Numbered from the stretch's first letter, positions 6,901-13,161 are shown. The stretch is DNA of 13,161 nt from Rikenellaceae bacterium (GCA_020859745.1 JAJBVQ010000017.1:1-13161); one strand, 5' to 3'. A program made the numbers and translations. The notes: a model not told the origin generated them from the letters alone.

Positions 6901-7971
6901 TTATTTAGTCACTTTATTGAAAAATGCCACCGTATTGAGGCGGTTGCCCGCGTTCGCAATCGGCGAAAGCCCGGTGCCCTTTTCATCGAAACGCAGCACC
7001 GAATTGCCGTCCATCACATACACATAGCCGTTCAGCGGATTGACATTCACCCCATTGAACGAAGACCCGCTTTTCGGCTGGATCATCGTCTCAACCGAAC
7101 CGTCACTGAGATTCACTTTTACCATCGAGGAGGTCGGGGCATAATCCGGCGCACCTCCGTAAACCAGGTTGGTACCGTACAATTTCTGCCCGTAAATAGC
7201 GATCCGCTGCACTTCGACATTCGGAATGGTCGTATAGGTTTTGGCCGTGAGGTCGAGCTTGTGCAACGCGGCCGGGGCACCCGTAGTATAATCGGTCCAG
7301 GTAGCCAAGTAGACCGTATTGTCGCCGGCAACCGCCAGTTCGTTCGGATTGGTCGGAACGGTTATCTCTCCGGTTACCGTAAAACTCGGAATGTCTACTA
7401 CTATGACCGTATTGCCGCTCCCATAGCCCGAATTGGCTACGCACAGCTTCTGTTCGCTCACTTCGACGATCCCTTCGCTGTATTTGAAAGCACCGCTGTA
7501 CGGCGTGTAATCCACCGCATAGTTCAGCGTGTCGATCCGTGCCACTTCGCCGCTGTAGAGCGACACGAACACTTTGCCCGCAGCGCAGGCGAGCCCGCGC
7601 GGTTCCCGGTCTTTGTTATCCGCCTGCCCCATGTCGATGTCCTCCAGAATGCGGCCCGAAGCGGCGTCCATCACCAGCACCTTATTGCTTACATCCACGG
7701 CCACATAGAGTTTTGAACCGTAAACCTTCATGTCGATGGCCGTATTTCCCAGCACAGCGCCCGGATTCGCTATCGTAAAGCGGTCCGTCAACGCATTCGT
7801 GTTCAGGTCATAATAGTAAAGCGTCGAATTATCGGAGCCGAAGGAGCCTTCACCGAGGATGTAGAAACCCTGGGTTTTCGGGCCCGGAATGTCCACGCCG
7901 CCGCCTTTGTCATTACAGCCGAACAGCAACAGAGCGGCCGATGCGGCCAGCAACAGGTTGATCTTTTTCAT
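6901..7971 (-). CDS. btuG: BtuG-like surface lipoprotein, beta-propeller, cobalamin binding
   Basis: 356 residues. A lipoprotein signal ends in the lipobox LLFGC, so Cys19 would be lipidated; 'CNDKGGG' after it is acidic/flexible, as in surface-exported Bacteroidetes lipoproteins. The rest is a run of repeated short beta-strand blades with phrases such as 'KLYVAVDVSNKVLVMD', 'VFVSLYSGEVARIDTL', 'TVYLATWTDY' and 'NGYVYVMDGNSVLRFD', typical of YncE/DUF5074 beta-propellers. In Bacteroides, BtuG is such a seven-bladed lipoprotein that captures vitamin B12 for the TonB-dependent transporter BtuB. The identification here rests on fold plus the cobalamin riboswitch just upstream on the same strand. 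No btuB is next to it and a terminator follows directly, so it is a one-gene unit. Another YncE-like binding protein remains possible. Confidence 0.75.
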   Translation of the reverse strand: MKKINLLLAASAALLLFGCNDKGGGVDIPGPKTQGFYILGEGSFGSDNSTLYYYDLNTNALTDRFTIANPGAVLGNTAIDMKVYGSKLYVAVDVSNKVLVMDAASGRILEDIDMGQADNKDREPRGLACAAGKVFVSLYSGEVARIDTLNYAVDYTPYSGAFKYSEGIVEVSEQKLCVANSGYGSGNTVIVVDIPSFTVTGEITVPTNPNELAVAGDNTVYLATWTDYTTGAPAALHKLDLTAKTYTTIPNVEVQRIAIYGQKLYGTNLVYGGAPDYAPTSSMVKVNLSDGSVETMIQPKSGSSFNGVNVNPLNGYVYVMDGNSVLRFDEKGTGLSPIANAGNRLNTVAFFNKVTK

Positions 7972-8101
7972 CTTTCTTTCTATAATTATTTGGTTAATCG
8001 TCTCCTTTGCCTGCCCATACCTGGGGCGGAGCCGCAGCGGGAACCCTCTCCGGTACAAATTCCCGGTACGCGGCACGACGCGCCGTTTCCCGACGTAAAA
8101 C

Positions 8102-8126
8102 TTTTCCCGCCGCACAGGCGGAAAAA
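8102..8126 (-). promoter_or_regulatory. Stem-loop between riboswitch aptamer and btuG
   Basis: On the minus strand TTTTTCCGCC (8126-8117) pairs with GGCGGGAAAA (8111-8102) around a 5-nt loop, with one T-G wobble, and the sequence GTTTTACG follows. It could be part of the riboswitch expression platform, but it is about 70 nt beyond the aptamer and the T tract is broken. Confidence 0.35.
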
Positions 8127-8196
8127 TCCATGATTACATAAGAATTCCATACAGGCGTTCTCCGGCTCCAAATCCCCGAAAGCGGACAACAATAAC

Positions 8197-8425
8197 GGCA
8201 AGGCAGGTCTTCTGACTTACCCCGGAGTGCACTGGACGCCGCCTTCCCATTCTTCCGCGCCGCGCATTCCTGAAAACGGGCGGCCCACGAACAGTGGCAT
8301 AGAGCTAAGATTGTCCTGCACCCGCTATCCGGCCTTCCGGCCGGATGGGGCTCACAGCAGCGGGACTGTCCGGGACTTGCACCCGGTTCCCTTTTGATCG
8401 CCCGCACCCCCGCATTAAAGGGTGC
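8197..8425 (-). ncRNA. Cobalamin riboswitch
   Basis: Read on the minus strand, the region holds the conserved blocks of the cobalamin (B12) aptamer in order: AAAAGGGAA near 8393, GGTGCAAGTCCCGGAC near 8376, GCTGCTGTGAGCCC near 8352, GCCACTG at about 8292-8298, GGGAAGGC near 8245, and the 3' end AAGTCAGAAGACCTGCC at about 8202-8218. Such aptamers bind adenosylcobalamin or related forms and switch expression off when B12 is plentiful. The promoter at 8449-8456 is just upstream and the BtuG-like gene is downstream. Edges are approximate, since the outer helix was not folded. Confidence 0.9.
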
Positions 8426-8448
8426 CATCGGCGAACCATTGCCAGCGA

Positions 8449-8456
8449 CAAAGATA
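8449..8456 (-). promoter_or_regulatory. Bacteroidetes -7 promoter element for the riboswitch-btuG unit
   Basis: TATCTTTG on the minus strand, an exact consensus match. The transcript would start near 8443, about 20 nt before the first aptamer block. It is divergent from the serine dehydratase promoter 35 bp away. Confidence 0.7.
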
Positions 8457-8481
8457 TACTCTTTTTCAGAACCCGCAAACG

Positions 8482-8498
8482 GAAAAAGCGTATCTTTG
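8482..8498 (+). promoter_or_regulatory. Promoter of the serine ammonia-lyase gene
   Basis: GAAAAAGCG directly followed by TATCTTTG (8491-8498), an exact -7 match; start expected near 8504, giving a leader of about 17 nt to the ATG at 8521. The same 17-bp block recurs with one change before ftsE at 9731-9747. Confidence 0.65.
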
Positions 8499-8520
8499 GG
8501 AACCCAACGCAAAAACATCC

Positions 8521-9732
8521 ATGGAATCGATCAAAGGCATCTACCGCATCGGAAACGGCCCCTCCAGCAGCCACACGATGGCTCCGCGCAAGGCGGCCCT
8601 GGAATTTCTCGAACGCAACCCCGGCGCTTCGCGTTACGAAGTGACGCTCTTCGGCAGCCTAGCCGCCACCGGGAAAGGACACTTTACGGACAAAGCCATC
8701 CTCGACGTGCTGGAACCCGAAGCACCGACCCTGATCCATTGGAAACCGGACGTTTTCCTGCCGTTCCACCCCAACGGCATGCAGTTCGACAGCTATTACG
8801 GGGATGCCGGGAAGCCGCGCGAGAGCTGGCGGATCTACAGTATCGGCGGCGGCTCGTTGGCCAACGAAGAGACGGCCGCCGAGCCGCCGGTGATGATCTA
8901 CCGGATGAGCACCATCGCCGAGATTCAGGCGTGGTGCGAAAAAACGGGATGCTCTTATTGGGAATACGTCGAGCAGTGCGAGGGGCCGGAGATCTGGGAC
9001 TACCTCGACCGGGTGTGGGCCGTGATGCAGGAGGGCATCCGGCGCGGACTGGAGACCGAAGGCGTGCTGCCGGGAGGCCTCGGTGTTCGGAGAAAGGCGG
9101 GGGATTACTATATCCGCTCCAAAGGATACTCAGAAGCCATGCGCAGCCGGGGGCTGGTCTACGCCTATGCCCTGGCGACCTCGGAGGAGAATGCCGCCGG
9201 CGGGGAGATCGTCACGGCGCCGACCTGCGGCTCGTCTGGCGTGATGCCGGCGGTCTTGTTCCATTTGCAACAGACGCGAGACTTTATCAAGCCGCGGATG
9301 CTGCGGGCGCTGGCGACGGCAGGACTGTTCGGCAACGTGGTCAAGCACAATGCGTCGGTGTCGGGTGCGGAGGTGGGCTGCCAGGGCGAAGTGGGGGTGG
9401 CGTGCGCGATGGCTGCGGCGGCTTCGTGCCAGTTGTTCGGCGGCACGCCGGCACAGATCGAATATGCGGCGGAGATGGGACTCGAACACCACTTGGGGCT
9501 GACCTGCGACCCGATCTGCGGGCTGGTGCAGATCCCCTGCATCGAACGGAACGCCTATGCAGCCGCGCGGGCCTTGGACTCGAATATTTACGCGACCTAT
9601 TCGGACGGCAAACACCGCGTGAGCTTCGACCAGGTGGTGGAGGTGATGCGCCAGACGGGCCACGACCTGCCGAGCCTCTACAAGGAAACGGCGGAGGGGG
9701 GATTGGCCAAAGACTATACCGCCCGTTCCTGA
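8521..9732 (+). CDS. sdaA: L-serine ammonia-lyase, single-chain iron-sulfur type
   Basis: 403 residues, close to the usual length of one-chain bacterial enzymes. It deaminates L-serine to pyruvate and ammonia in the cytoplasm, using a [4Fe-4S] cluster rather than pyridoxal phosphate. The N-terminal domain starts 'IKGIYRIGNGPSSSHTMAPRKAA' and the catalytic part contains 'APTCGSSGVMPAV' (234-245), 'HNASVSGAEVGCQGEVGVACAMA' (276-298) and 'CDPICGLVQIPCIERNA' (329-345). Cys287, Cys329 and Cys340 have the spacing (42 and 11) of the cluster ligands known in the Legionella enzyme. ATG 8521 fits the family start and lies just after the promoter. The frame is open upstream, but that part overlaps the promoter and riboswitch region. 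It is followed after 23 bp by the ftsE start, which has its own promoter. Confidence 0.95.
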   Translation: MESIKGIYRIGNGPSSSHTMAPRKAALEFLERNPGASRYEVTLFGSLAATGKGHFTDKAILDVLEPEAPTLIHWKPDVFLPFHPNGMQFDSYYGDAGKPRESWRIYSIGGGSLANEETAAEPPVMIYRMSTIAEIQAWCEKTGCSYWEYVEQCEGPEIWDYLDRVWAVMQEGIRRGLETEGVLPGGLGVRRKAGDYYIRSKGYSEAMRSRGLVYAYALATSEENAAGGEIVTAPTCGSSGVMPAVLFHLQQTRDFIKPRMLRALATAGLFGNVVKHNASVSGAEVGCQGEVGVACAMAAAASCQLFGGTPAQIEYAAEMGLEHHLGLTCDPICGLVQIPCIERNAYAAARALDSNIYATYSDGKHRVSFDQVVEVMRQTGHDLPSLYKETAEGGLAKDYTARS

Positions 9733-9747
9733 AAAAGCGTATATTTG
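9731..9747 (+). promoter_or_regulatory. Promoter of the ftsE gene
   Basis: GAAAAAGCG followed by TATATTTG (9740-9747), an exact TAnnTTTG match overlapping the sdaA stop codon. Expected start is near 9752, only a few bases before the candidate start codons at 9756 and 9762, so the mRNA would be almost leaderless. The block matches 8482-8498 at 16 of 17 positions. Confidence 0.55.
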
Positions 9748-9755
9748 TCCATAGA

Positions 9756-10454
9756 ATGACCATGCAGGACCGACCTTCGCTACAGCTCACGGACGCCGTG
9801 ATATTTCAAAAAGACTCCCGCCGGGAAGTGCTGCGGGATGTCAACCTCTACGCCTATCCCGGCGAGCTGATCTACCTGGTCGGGCGCGTGGGGAGCGGCA
9901 AAAGCAGCCTCCTGAAAACGCTTTACGGCGAATTGCCCCTGCTGGTCGGGCGCGGACAGATCGCCGGTTTCGCGCTGCACTCGCTGGCCCGCAAGCAGGT
10001 GCCGTACCTGCGCAGGCAGTTGGGCATCGTGTTCCAGGAGGCGACCCTGCTGGACGACTGCACGGTGTATCAGAATCTCGAATTCGTTCTGCGGGCTACG
10101 GACTGGCGTGACGCCGGGGCGATCAACAACCGGATCGAGGCGGTCCTGAGCCTGACCTATATGAGCCACAAAGCGCACTCCTACCCCTACCAACTATCGG
10201 GCGGCGAACGCCAGCGGGCGGGAATCGCGCGGGCTTTGCTGAACAACCCGCAGATCGTGCTGGCGGACGAACCGACGGCCAACCTGGACCCGAATGCCAC
10301 AGTGGAGGTGATGGAACTGTTCCGAAGCATCGCCGACGAGGGGCGGACAGTAATCATATCGACGCACAACATCGCCAATATCCGACAGTATCCGGGGCGG
10401 ACGTGGCTGCTGGAGGAGGGGTACGTGACGGAACTCGATCCGGAACAACTCTGA
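9756..10454 (+). CDS. ftsE: FtsE-type cell-division ABC transporter ATPase
   Basis: 232 residues from ATG 9756, or 230 from ATG 9762, which leaves slightly more leader and is equally likely. Numbering from the second Met: Walker A 'GRVGSGKS' (41-48), Q-loop Q92, signature 'LSGGE' (145-149), Walker B 'IVLADE' (165-170), D-loop 'NLD' (174-176), H-loop H202. 'RRQLGIVFQEATLLDDCTVYQNLEFVLRAT' is close to FtsE of Bacteroidetes. FtsE works with the membrane protein FtsX to control peptidoglycan hydrolysis at the division site; no ftsX is next to it. The long frame running upstream through sdaA in another phase is not coding. No terminator is seen between its stop and the tmRNA promoter 20 bp on. A related ABC ATPase such as LolD is less likely. 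Confidence 0.85.
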   Translation: MTMQDRPSLQLTDAVIFQKDSRREVLRDVNLYAYPGELIYLVGRVGSGKSSLLKTLYGELPLLVGRGQIAGFALHSLARKQVPYLRRQLGIVFQEATLLDDCTVYQNLEFVLRATDWRDAGAINNRIEAVLSLTYMSHKAHSYPYQLSGGERQRAGIARALLNNPQIVLADEPTANLDPNATVEVMELFRSIADEGRTVIISTHNIANIRQYPGRTWLLEEGYVTELDPEQL

Positions 10455-10473
10455 TTTCCCGGAAAATATTTAC

Positions 10474-10481
10474 TATCTTTG
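10474..10481 (+). promoter_or_regulatory. Bacteroidetes -7 promoter element for tmRNA
   Basis: TATCTTTG is an exact match, preceded by an AT-rich stretch. It predicts a start near 10487, about 58 nt before the mature tmRNA 5' end. Confidence 0.7.
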
Positions 10482-10498
10482 TAGGCCGGACTTTCGGT

Positions 10499-10530
10499 AC
10501 GGTGCGCAATTTGCCATTACTGCACACCGT
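10499..10530 (+). other. Hairpin in the tmRNA precursor leader
   Basis: ACGGTGCGCA (10499-10508) pairs with TGCACACCGT (10521-10530) in a 10-bp stem with one C-A mismatch and a 12-nt loop. It lies between the promoter and the mature 5' end and would be removed by RNase P cleavage at about 10546. Confidence 0.55.
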
Positions 10531-10545
10531 TATATAACCACACTT

Positions 10546-10949
10546 GGGGCTGACCGGTTTTGACAGCGGGTTTAGAGTCTTGAGGTAAGCATGCCGAGGG
10601 TTGTAAGGGGCCTCGTTAATCGGAACTTTCAAACTACAAATGGCAATAATAGCTACGCACTCGCTGCGTAATTTTACCAAGTAAAATTACCTTAATCCGC
10701 CCGGTCCAGGTACCGGGCCGACGAGTACCCGCCATGCTGGGACCGCTTTTAGCCTTGTTTGGCAATGGGTATCAATCAATTAAAAGATAGCTTCACGGGT
10801 GTCCGGCCTGCGGGGCGAAATTTTACGGACTACGGATCCGGCTCGGGTGTTTCCCTCCTGGCCGCCTCCCGACAATCAAGCGGAAACTAAGCATGTAGAA
10901 AGCTTCGGGGTTCCTCGTTTGGACGAGGGTTCGATTCCCTCCAGCTCCA
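10546..10949 (+). ncRNA. ssrA: tmRNA (transfer-messenger RNA)
   Basis: About 404 nt. The 5' end GGGGCTGACCGG and 3' end TTCGATTCCCTCCAGCTCCA form the alanine tRNA-like acceptor and T arm (GGGGCTG pairs with CAGCTCC, with one G-T wobble). The discriminator A is at 10949; CCA is not encoded and must be added. The tag frame runs from resume codon GGC (10642-10644) to TAA (10669-10671) and encodes GNNSYALAA, like the known tags GETNYALAA and GENNYALAA of related genera. A perfect 10-bp helix (10668-10677 with 10681-10690) sits on the tag stop codon, as helix 5 does in tmRNAs. Together with SmpB it frees stalled ribosomes and marks their products for proteolysis. Its promoter and terminator make it a separate unit. 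Confidence 0.96.
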
Positions 10950-10960
10950 CAAATTCACAG

Positions 10961-10985
10961 AAAAGGGACCTAAAAGTCCCTTTTC
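10961..10985 (+). terminator. Rho-independent terminator of tmRNA
   Basis: AAAAGGGAC (10961-10969) pairs with GTCCCTTTT (10976-10984) around a short loop, 11 bp after the tmRNA 3' end. The pairing T run also acts as the T tract. Confidence 0.75.
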
Positions 10986-11016
10986 TTGTTCAAAGCACCT
11001 TTTCCCTTTCCGGAAA

Positions 11017-11048
11017 TTTGGCAGTCACCGAAAAACTTATCATCTTTG
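11017..11048 (+). promoter_or_regulatory. Candidate promoter of the methyltransferase gene
   Basis: A -33 type TTTG (11017-11020) is followed after 20 bp by CATCTTTG (11041-11048), one base off TAnnTTTG. The spacing fits Bacteroidetes promoters. A start near 11054 gives a leader of about 165 nt. Confidence 0.45.
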
Positions 11049-11080
11049 CACCGGATGAAAACACTTTCCGCACAGCAGAT

Positions 11081-11142
11081 CCTTGCGTAACGGTCTTGCA
11101 TAACGCAGGACCGCCCCTGATTTTCCGGGACATCTCCCGGAA
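11081..11142 (+). other. Structured 5' leader of the methyltransferase gene
   Basis: GGTCTTGC (11092-11099) pairs with GCAGGACC (11105-11112, one wobble), and TTCCGGGA (11123-11130) pairs perfectly with TCCCGGAA (11135-11142). An alternative stem, CCTTGCGT (11081-11088) with ACGCAGG (11103-11109), uses the same right-hand bases as the first hairpin and so competes with it. No T tract follows and no known riboswitch family is recognised. Confidence 0.4.
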
Positions 11143-11218
11143 CTGATTCCCATATACATTCAACAACAAACAGGAGACCCCGCACGCCGGACGTTTCCGA
11201 ACAACCATACCATTTATC

Positions 11219-11992
11219 ATGGAACAAAACCACGTACCTATTACCGAATTCGATATGACACTCATCGCAGACTTTTTCGGCCGCCTGCCCCGGCAGGGAC
11301 CCGGCAGCGACGACGCTACCCGGCTGGCCCTGCGACACATCGGATCACTGCCCGACAGTGCACGGATCGCTGATATCGGATGCGGCACCGGTCGCCAAAC
11401 CTTTACCCTGGCCCGGAGCACCGACGCACAGATCACGGCTGTGGACATCCTGCCGGAGTTCGTCGCCAAGCTGAACGAACACGCCCGACAGGAGGGGATT
11501 GCAAGCCGGGTAGCCGCTGTCGAAGCCTCGATGGAAGCGCTTCCTTTTGCACCGGAGAGCTTCGACCTGCTCTGGTCAGAAGGCGCTATCACCCATATCG
11601 GTTTCGAGCGCGGGATGAGGGAATGGAGCCGCTTCCTGAAACCCGGCGGCCATATCGCCGTTTCCGAATTCACCTGGCTGACGCCGGAACGTCCCGCAGC
11701 GGTCGATAAATACGCCGCCGACAACGGCATTGCACCGGGAACCATCGAAGAAAACATCCTGCATATGGACAGGGCCGGTTATTTGCCGCTGGCACATTTC
11801 GTCCTGCCGGCAAGTTGCTGGAAAACCGAGTATTACAAGCCAATGGATGACGTAATCGAAACGTTCCTCGACGACCGCGGCCACAGCCCGGCAGCCACTC
11901 TATTCGTTGAACGGCTGCGCGAAGAGGCCGCCTTCTACGACCGGTACAACGATTACTACGGCTACGTCTTCTACATCGGACGCAAGCGCTAA
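11219..11992 (+). CDS. Class I SAM-dependent methyltransferase
   Basis: 257 residues. The Rossmann-type methyltransferase core spans about 45-160: motif I 'IADIGCGTGRQT' (49-60), acidic loop 'ITAVDILPEF', 'VAAVEASMEALPF' for adenine-side contacts, 'FDLLWSEGAITHIGF' and 'LKPGGHIAVSEFTW' (motif of the fifth strand). The C-terminal part ends in a tyrosine-rich 'YDRYNDYYGYVFYIGRKR', a feature I recall from a common Bacteroides family of unknown substrate. The UbiE-like core suggests a small-molecule substrate, but this cannot be read from the sequence. ATG 11219 matches the family start; no Shine-Dalgarno is visible. It is a single-gene unit between the tmRNA terminator and a strong convergent terminator. 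Confidence 0.85.
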   Translation: MEQNHVPITEFDMTLIADFFGRLPRQGPGSDDATRLALRHIGSLPDSARIADIGCGTGRQTFTLARSTDAQITAVDILPEFVAKLNEHARQEGIASRVAAVEASMEALPFAPESFDLLWSEGAITHIGFERGMREWSRFLKPGGHIAVSEFTWLTPERPAAVDKYAADNGIAPGTIEENILHMDRAGYLPLAHFVLPASCWKTEYYKPMDDVIETFLDDRGHSPAATLFVERLREEAAFYDRYNDYYGYVFYIGRKR

Positions 11993-11997
11993 ACGAC

Positions 11998-12029
11998 AGG
12001 GGCCGGGAACTGTAAAGTTCCCGGCCCCT
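11998..12029. terminator. Bidirectional terminator, 14-bp perfect stem
   Basis: Bases 11998-12011 (AGGGGCCGGGAACT) pair perfectly with 12016-12029 around a GTAA loop. It lies between the convergent methyltransferase (ends 11992) and thioredoxin (ends 12046) genes. CTTTC follows on the plus strand. Confidence 0.85.
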
Positions 12030-12045
12030 CTTTCATAAAACGATC

Positions 12046-12408
12046 CTACTTGACCAACAGCACCTCGTCAATCATCTTCTTCAGGTCGGTCTTCGACATG
12101 GCCCCCTGCACCATCTGGGGCCTTCCGGTCTTGGGACAGAACAACAACGAGGGAATACTGCGTATCCCGAACGCGGCCGCCAACTCCTGCTCCTTCTCGG
12201 TATCCACTTTGTAAATATCGACCTTGCCGTGGTACTCTCCGGCCAGTTCCTCCAGTATCGGCGCTACCATCCGGCACGGTCCGCACCAGGCGGCATAAAA
12301 ATCCACCAGGCAGGGCTTGTCGCCCAGGTATTTCCATTCCGAGGGATTCTCCTCGTAGTTGACCACCTCTTTCAGAAATTCGGTCTTGGTCAGTTCCTTT
12401 GCTTTCAT
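12046..12408 (-). CDS. trxA: Thioredoxin
   Basis: 120 residues with one thioredoxin fold and no signal peptide, so cytoplasmic. The active site is 'AAWCGPCRM' with the redox pair C42 and C45; the cis-proline is P86 in 'IRSIPSLL'; 'KVDIYKVDTEKEQELAAAFGI' (62-82) is typical. It reduces protein disulfides and is itself reduced by thioredoxin reductase. The N-terminus carries about 20 more residues before the first strand than E. coli TrxA, as in several Bacteroidetes thioredoxins. The upstream LolA-like gene on the same strand ends with a strong terminator, so this gene needs its own promoter; a weak GATATTTG is seen at 12443-12450. Confidence 0.93.
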   Translation of the reverse strand: MKAKELTKTEFLKEVVNYEENPSEWKYLGDKPCLVDFYAAWCGPCRMVAPILEELAGEYHGKVDIYKVDTEKEQELAAAFGIRSIPSLLFCPKTGRPQMVQGAMSKTDLKKMIDEVLLVK

Positions 12409-12442
12409 GGCATCATCATTTTGATTCTGGACGGTTTAACGG

Positions 12443-12450
12443 CAAATATC
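12443..12450 (-). promoter_or_regulatory. Weak candidate -7 element for thioredoxin
   Basis: GATATTTG on the minus strand differs from TAnnTTTG at the first two bases. Its position would give a leader of about 30 nt. It is favoured only because the terminator at 12475-12507 leaves little room for another promoter. Confidence 0.3.
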
Positions 12451-12474
12451 GTTCCACCCGCCGCGGAAACAGAT

Positions 12475-12507
12475 AAAAAACCCTGCATCCGTTGTACGGA
12501 TGCAGGG
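12475..12507 (-). terminator. Rho-independent terminator of the LolA-like gene
   Basis: On the minus strand CCCTGCATCCGT (12507-12496) pairs perfectly with ACGGATGCAGGG (12492-12481) over a 3-nt loop, and six T follow (12480-12475). It lies 56 bp after the stop of the gene ending at 12564. Confidence 0.9.
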
Positions 12508-12563
12508 GGTCAAACTTCGCAAAGGGATCAGGATAATAGAGGTATGAACCTATCCGAAGTTCT

Positions 12564-13161
12564 CTATTCGGGCTTGGCGAACATGGCGTCCGTGGTCGGA
12601 TAGTCGTATTCGAGCACTTTGATCTCCATGGTCATCATCTCCGTGCCGTCCACCAGCATCCGGTATTTCGAAGGCAGCTTGAGTTTGCCGAAGGTCTTAT
12701 AGTCGCTGAAATCCATGCGCGCGGGAGTGACCTGGCCGCCCTGTGAGACATCCATGGTCGAATAAGCCACCAGGCCCGTGGCCTTGTCGAAATAGACGAT
12801 CATGTTGCTGATCTGCGGCTGCGGCTTCTTCGCCGTCATCGACACCCCTATATAGGTGCGGTCCCCCTCCTTCACCTCGCCCGCCATTTTATAGGTATAG
12901 TCTTTCATGTTCCAGCGGTAATTCTGGCTGATATTGGTCTGCTCCTTCATCTGGTCCAGCGCCTCCTTGGGCATCGGCATCACGCCCTGCCCCGGTACGC
13001 TGATCCAGCCTTGGCTGCCGTCGGACACCATCTTCATCTTCTGTCCCCCCATCTCCATGTCCACATTCAGTTTTCCCGGCTCCTTGAGCACCATCTTCAT
13101 CGGTATCGACATGCCCTGCACTTCGGTAGCCACCTCCATCATCACACTGGTCATCTCGGCC
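12564..13161 (-). CDS. LolA-like outer-membrane lipoprotein-sorting protein (5' end outside window)
   Basis: The frame is open to the window edge, so the 198 or so visible residues are the C-terminal part; the Met codon at 13154 is internal ('AEMTSVMMEV'). The protein is methionine-rich and predicted mostly beta: 'MSIPMKMVLKEPGKLNVDMEMGGQKMKMVSDGSQGWISVPGQGV' matches the half-barrel pattern of LolA/LolB-like periplasmic proteins, in which paired strands end in a 'DGxxGW' turn. 'YFDKATGLVAYSTMD' and 'LPSKYRMLVDGTEMMTMEIKVLEYDY' continue it. A signal peptide is expected in the missing part. Such proteins in Bacteroidetes are mostly uncharacterized; true lipoprotein carrier activity is not shown. 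A strong terminator follows. Confidence 0.7.
   Translation of the reverse strand, partial: AEMTSVMMEVATEVQGMSIPMKMVLKEPGKLNVDMEMGGQKMKMVSDGSQGWISVPGQGVMPMPKEALDQMKEQTNISQNYRWNMKDYTYKMAGEVKEGDRTYIGVSMTAKKPQPQISNMIVYFDKATGLVAYSTMDVSQGGQVTPARMDFSDYKTFGKLKLPSKYRMLVDGTEMMTMEIKVLEYDYPTTDAMFAKPE

Noticed and set aside
8394..9755. Upstream extension of the ftsE frame through sdaA
   Set aside because: It overlaps the well-supported serine ammonia-lyase in another frame and shows no family features. ABC ATPase homology begins only after 9756, next to a promoter.
10930..10949. Possible integration site at the tmRNA 3' end
   Set aside because: ssrA ends are common island targets, but no second copy of the end sequence and no integrase gene is seen in the downstream 2 kb.

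Overview
The window looks like a chromosomal segment of a gut-type Bacteroidales bacterium. The evidence is as follows. Promoters follow the Bacteroidetes -7 pattern TAnnTTTG rather than the sigma70 pattern. Start codons lack Shine-Dalgarno sequences. The tmRNA encodes the tag GNNSYALAA, close to the known Bacteroides-type tags. There is a homologue of the Bacteroides fragilis invertase Mpi, and a BtuG-like lipoprotein under a cobalamin riboswitch. Base composition is G+C-rich in genes, which would suit Alistipes or a relative, but the genus is inferred only.

Layout. (1) 1-2194: the 3' part of a protein with two YbjN-like domains, then a small cysteine-rich ferredoxin-domain (DUF2148) protein on its own promoter. 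(2) 2225-3788: two divergent serine-recombinase genes around an AT-rich intergenic region. The left one appears catalytically dead; the right one is an intact Mpi-type invertase. The region between them carries two inverted crossover-like sites, each with a TT/AA core, enclosing about 154 bp that contains a Bacteroidetes promoter. This looks like a promoter-inversion switch between the two recombinase genes and is the most interesting part of the window. (3) 3847-6714 (minus): a secreted GH3 glycoside hydrolase with a C-terminal discoidin-like domain. (4) 6901-8456 (minus): a cobalamin riboswitch leading to a BtuG-like B12-binding surface lipoprotein, with its own terminator. (5) 8482-10454 (plus): L-serine ammonia-lyase, then an FtsE-type ATPase, each behind an almost identical promoter block. 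(6) 10474-10985: tmRNA (ssrA) with promoter, leader hairpin and terminator. (7) 11017-11992: a class I SAM-dependent methyltransferase with a structured 5' leader. (8) 12046-13161 (minus): thioredoxin, and the 3' part of a LolA-like protein that runs off the window.

Most transcription units are single genes bounded by clear hairpins, several of them shared by convergent genes. Apart from the recombinase region and the riboswitch-BtuG unit, the genes are ordinary housekeeping or metabolic functions with no evident common pathway. No CRISPR array, tRNA, rRNA or insertion sequence was seen.
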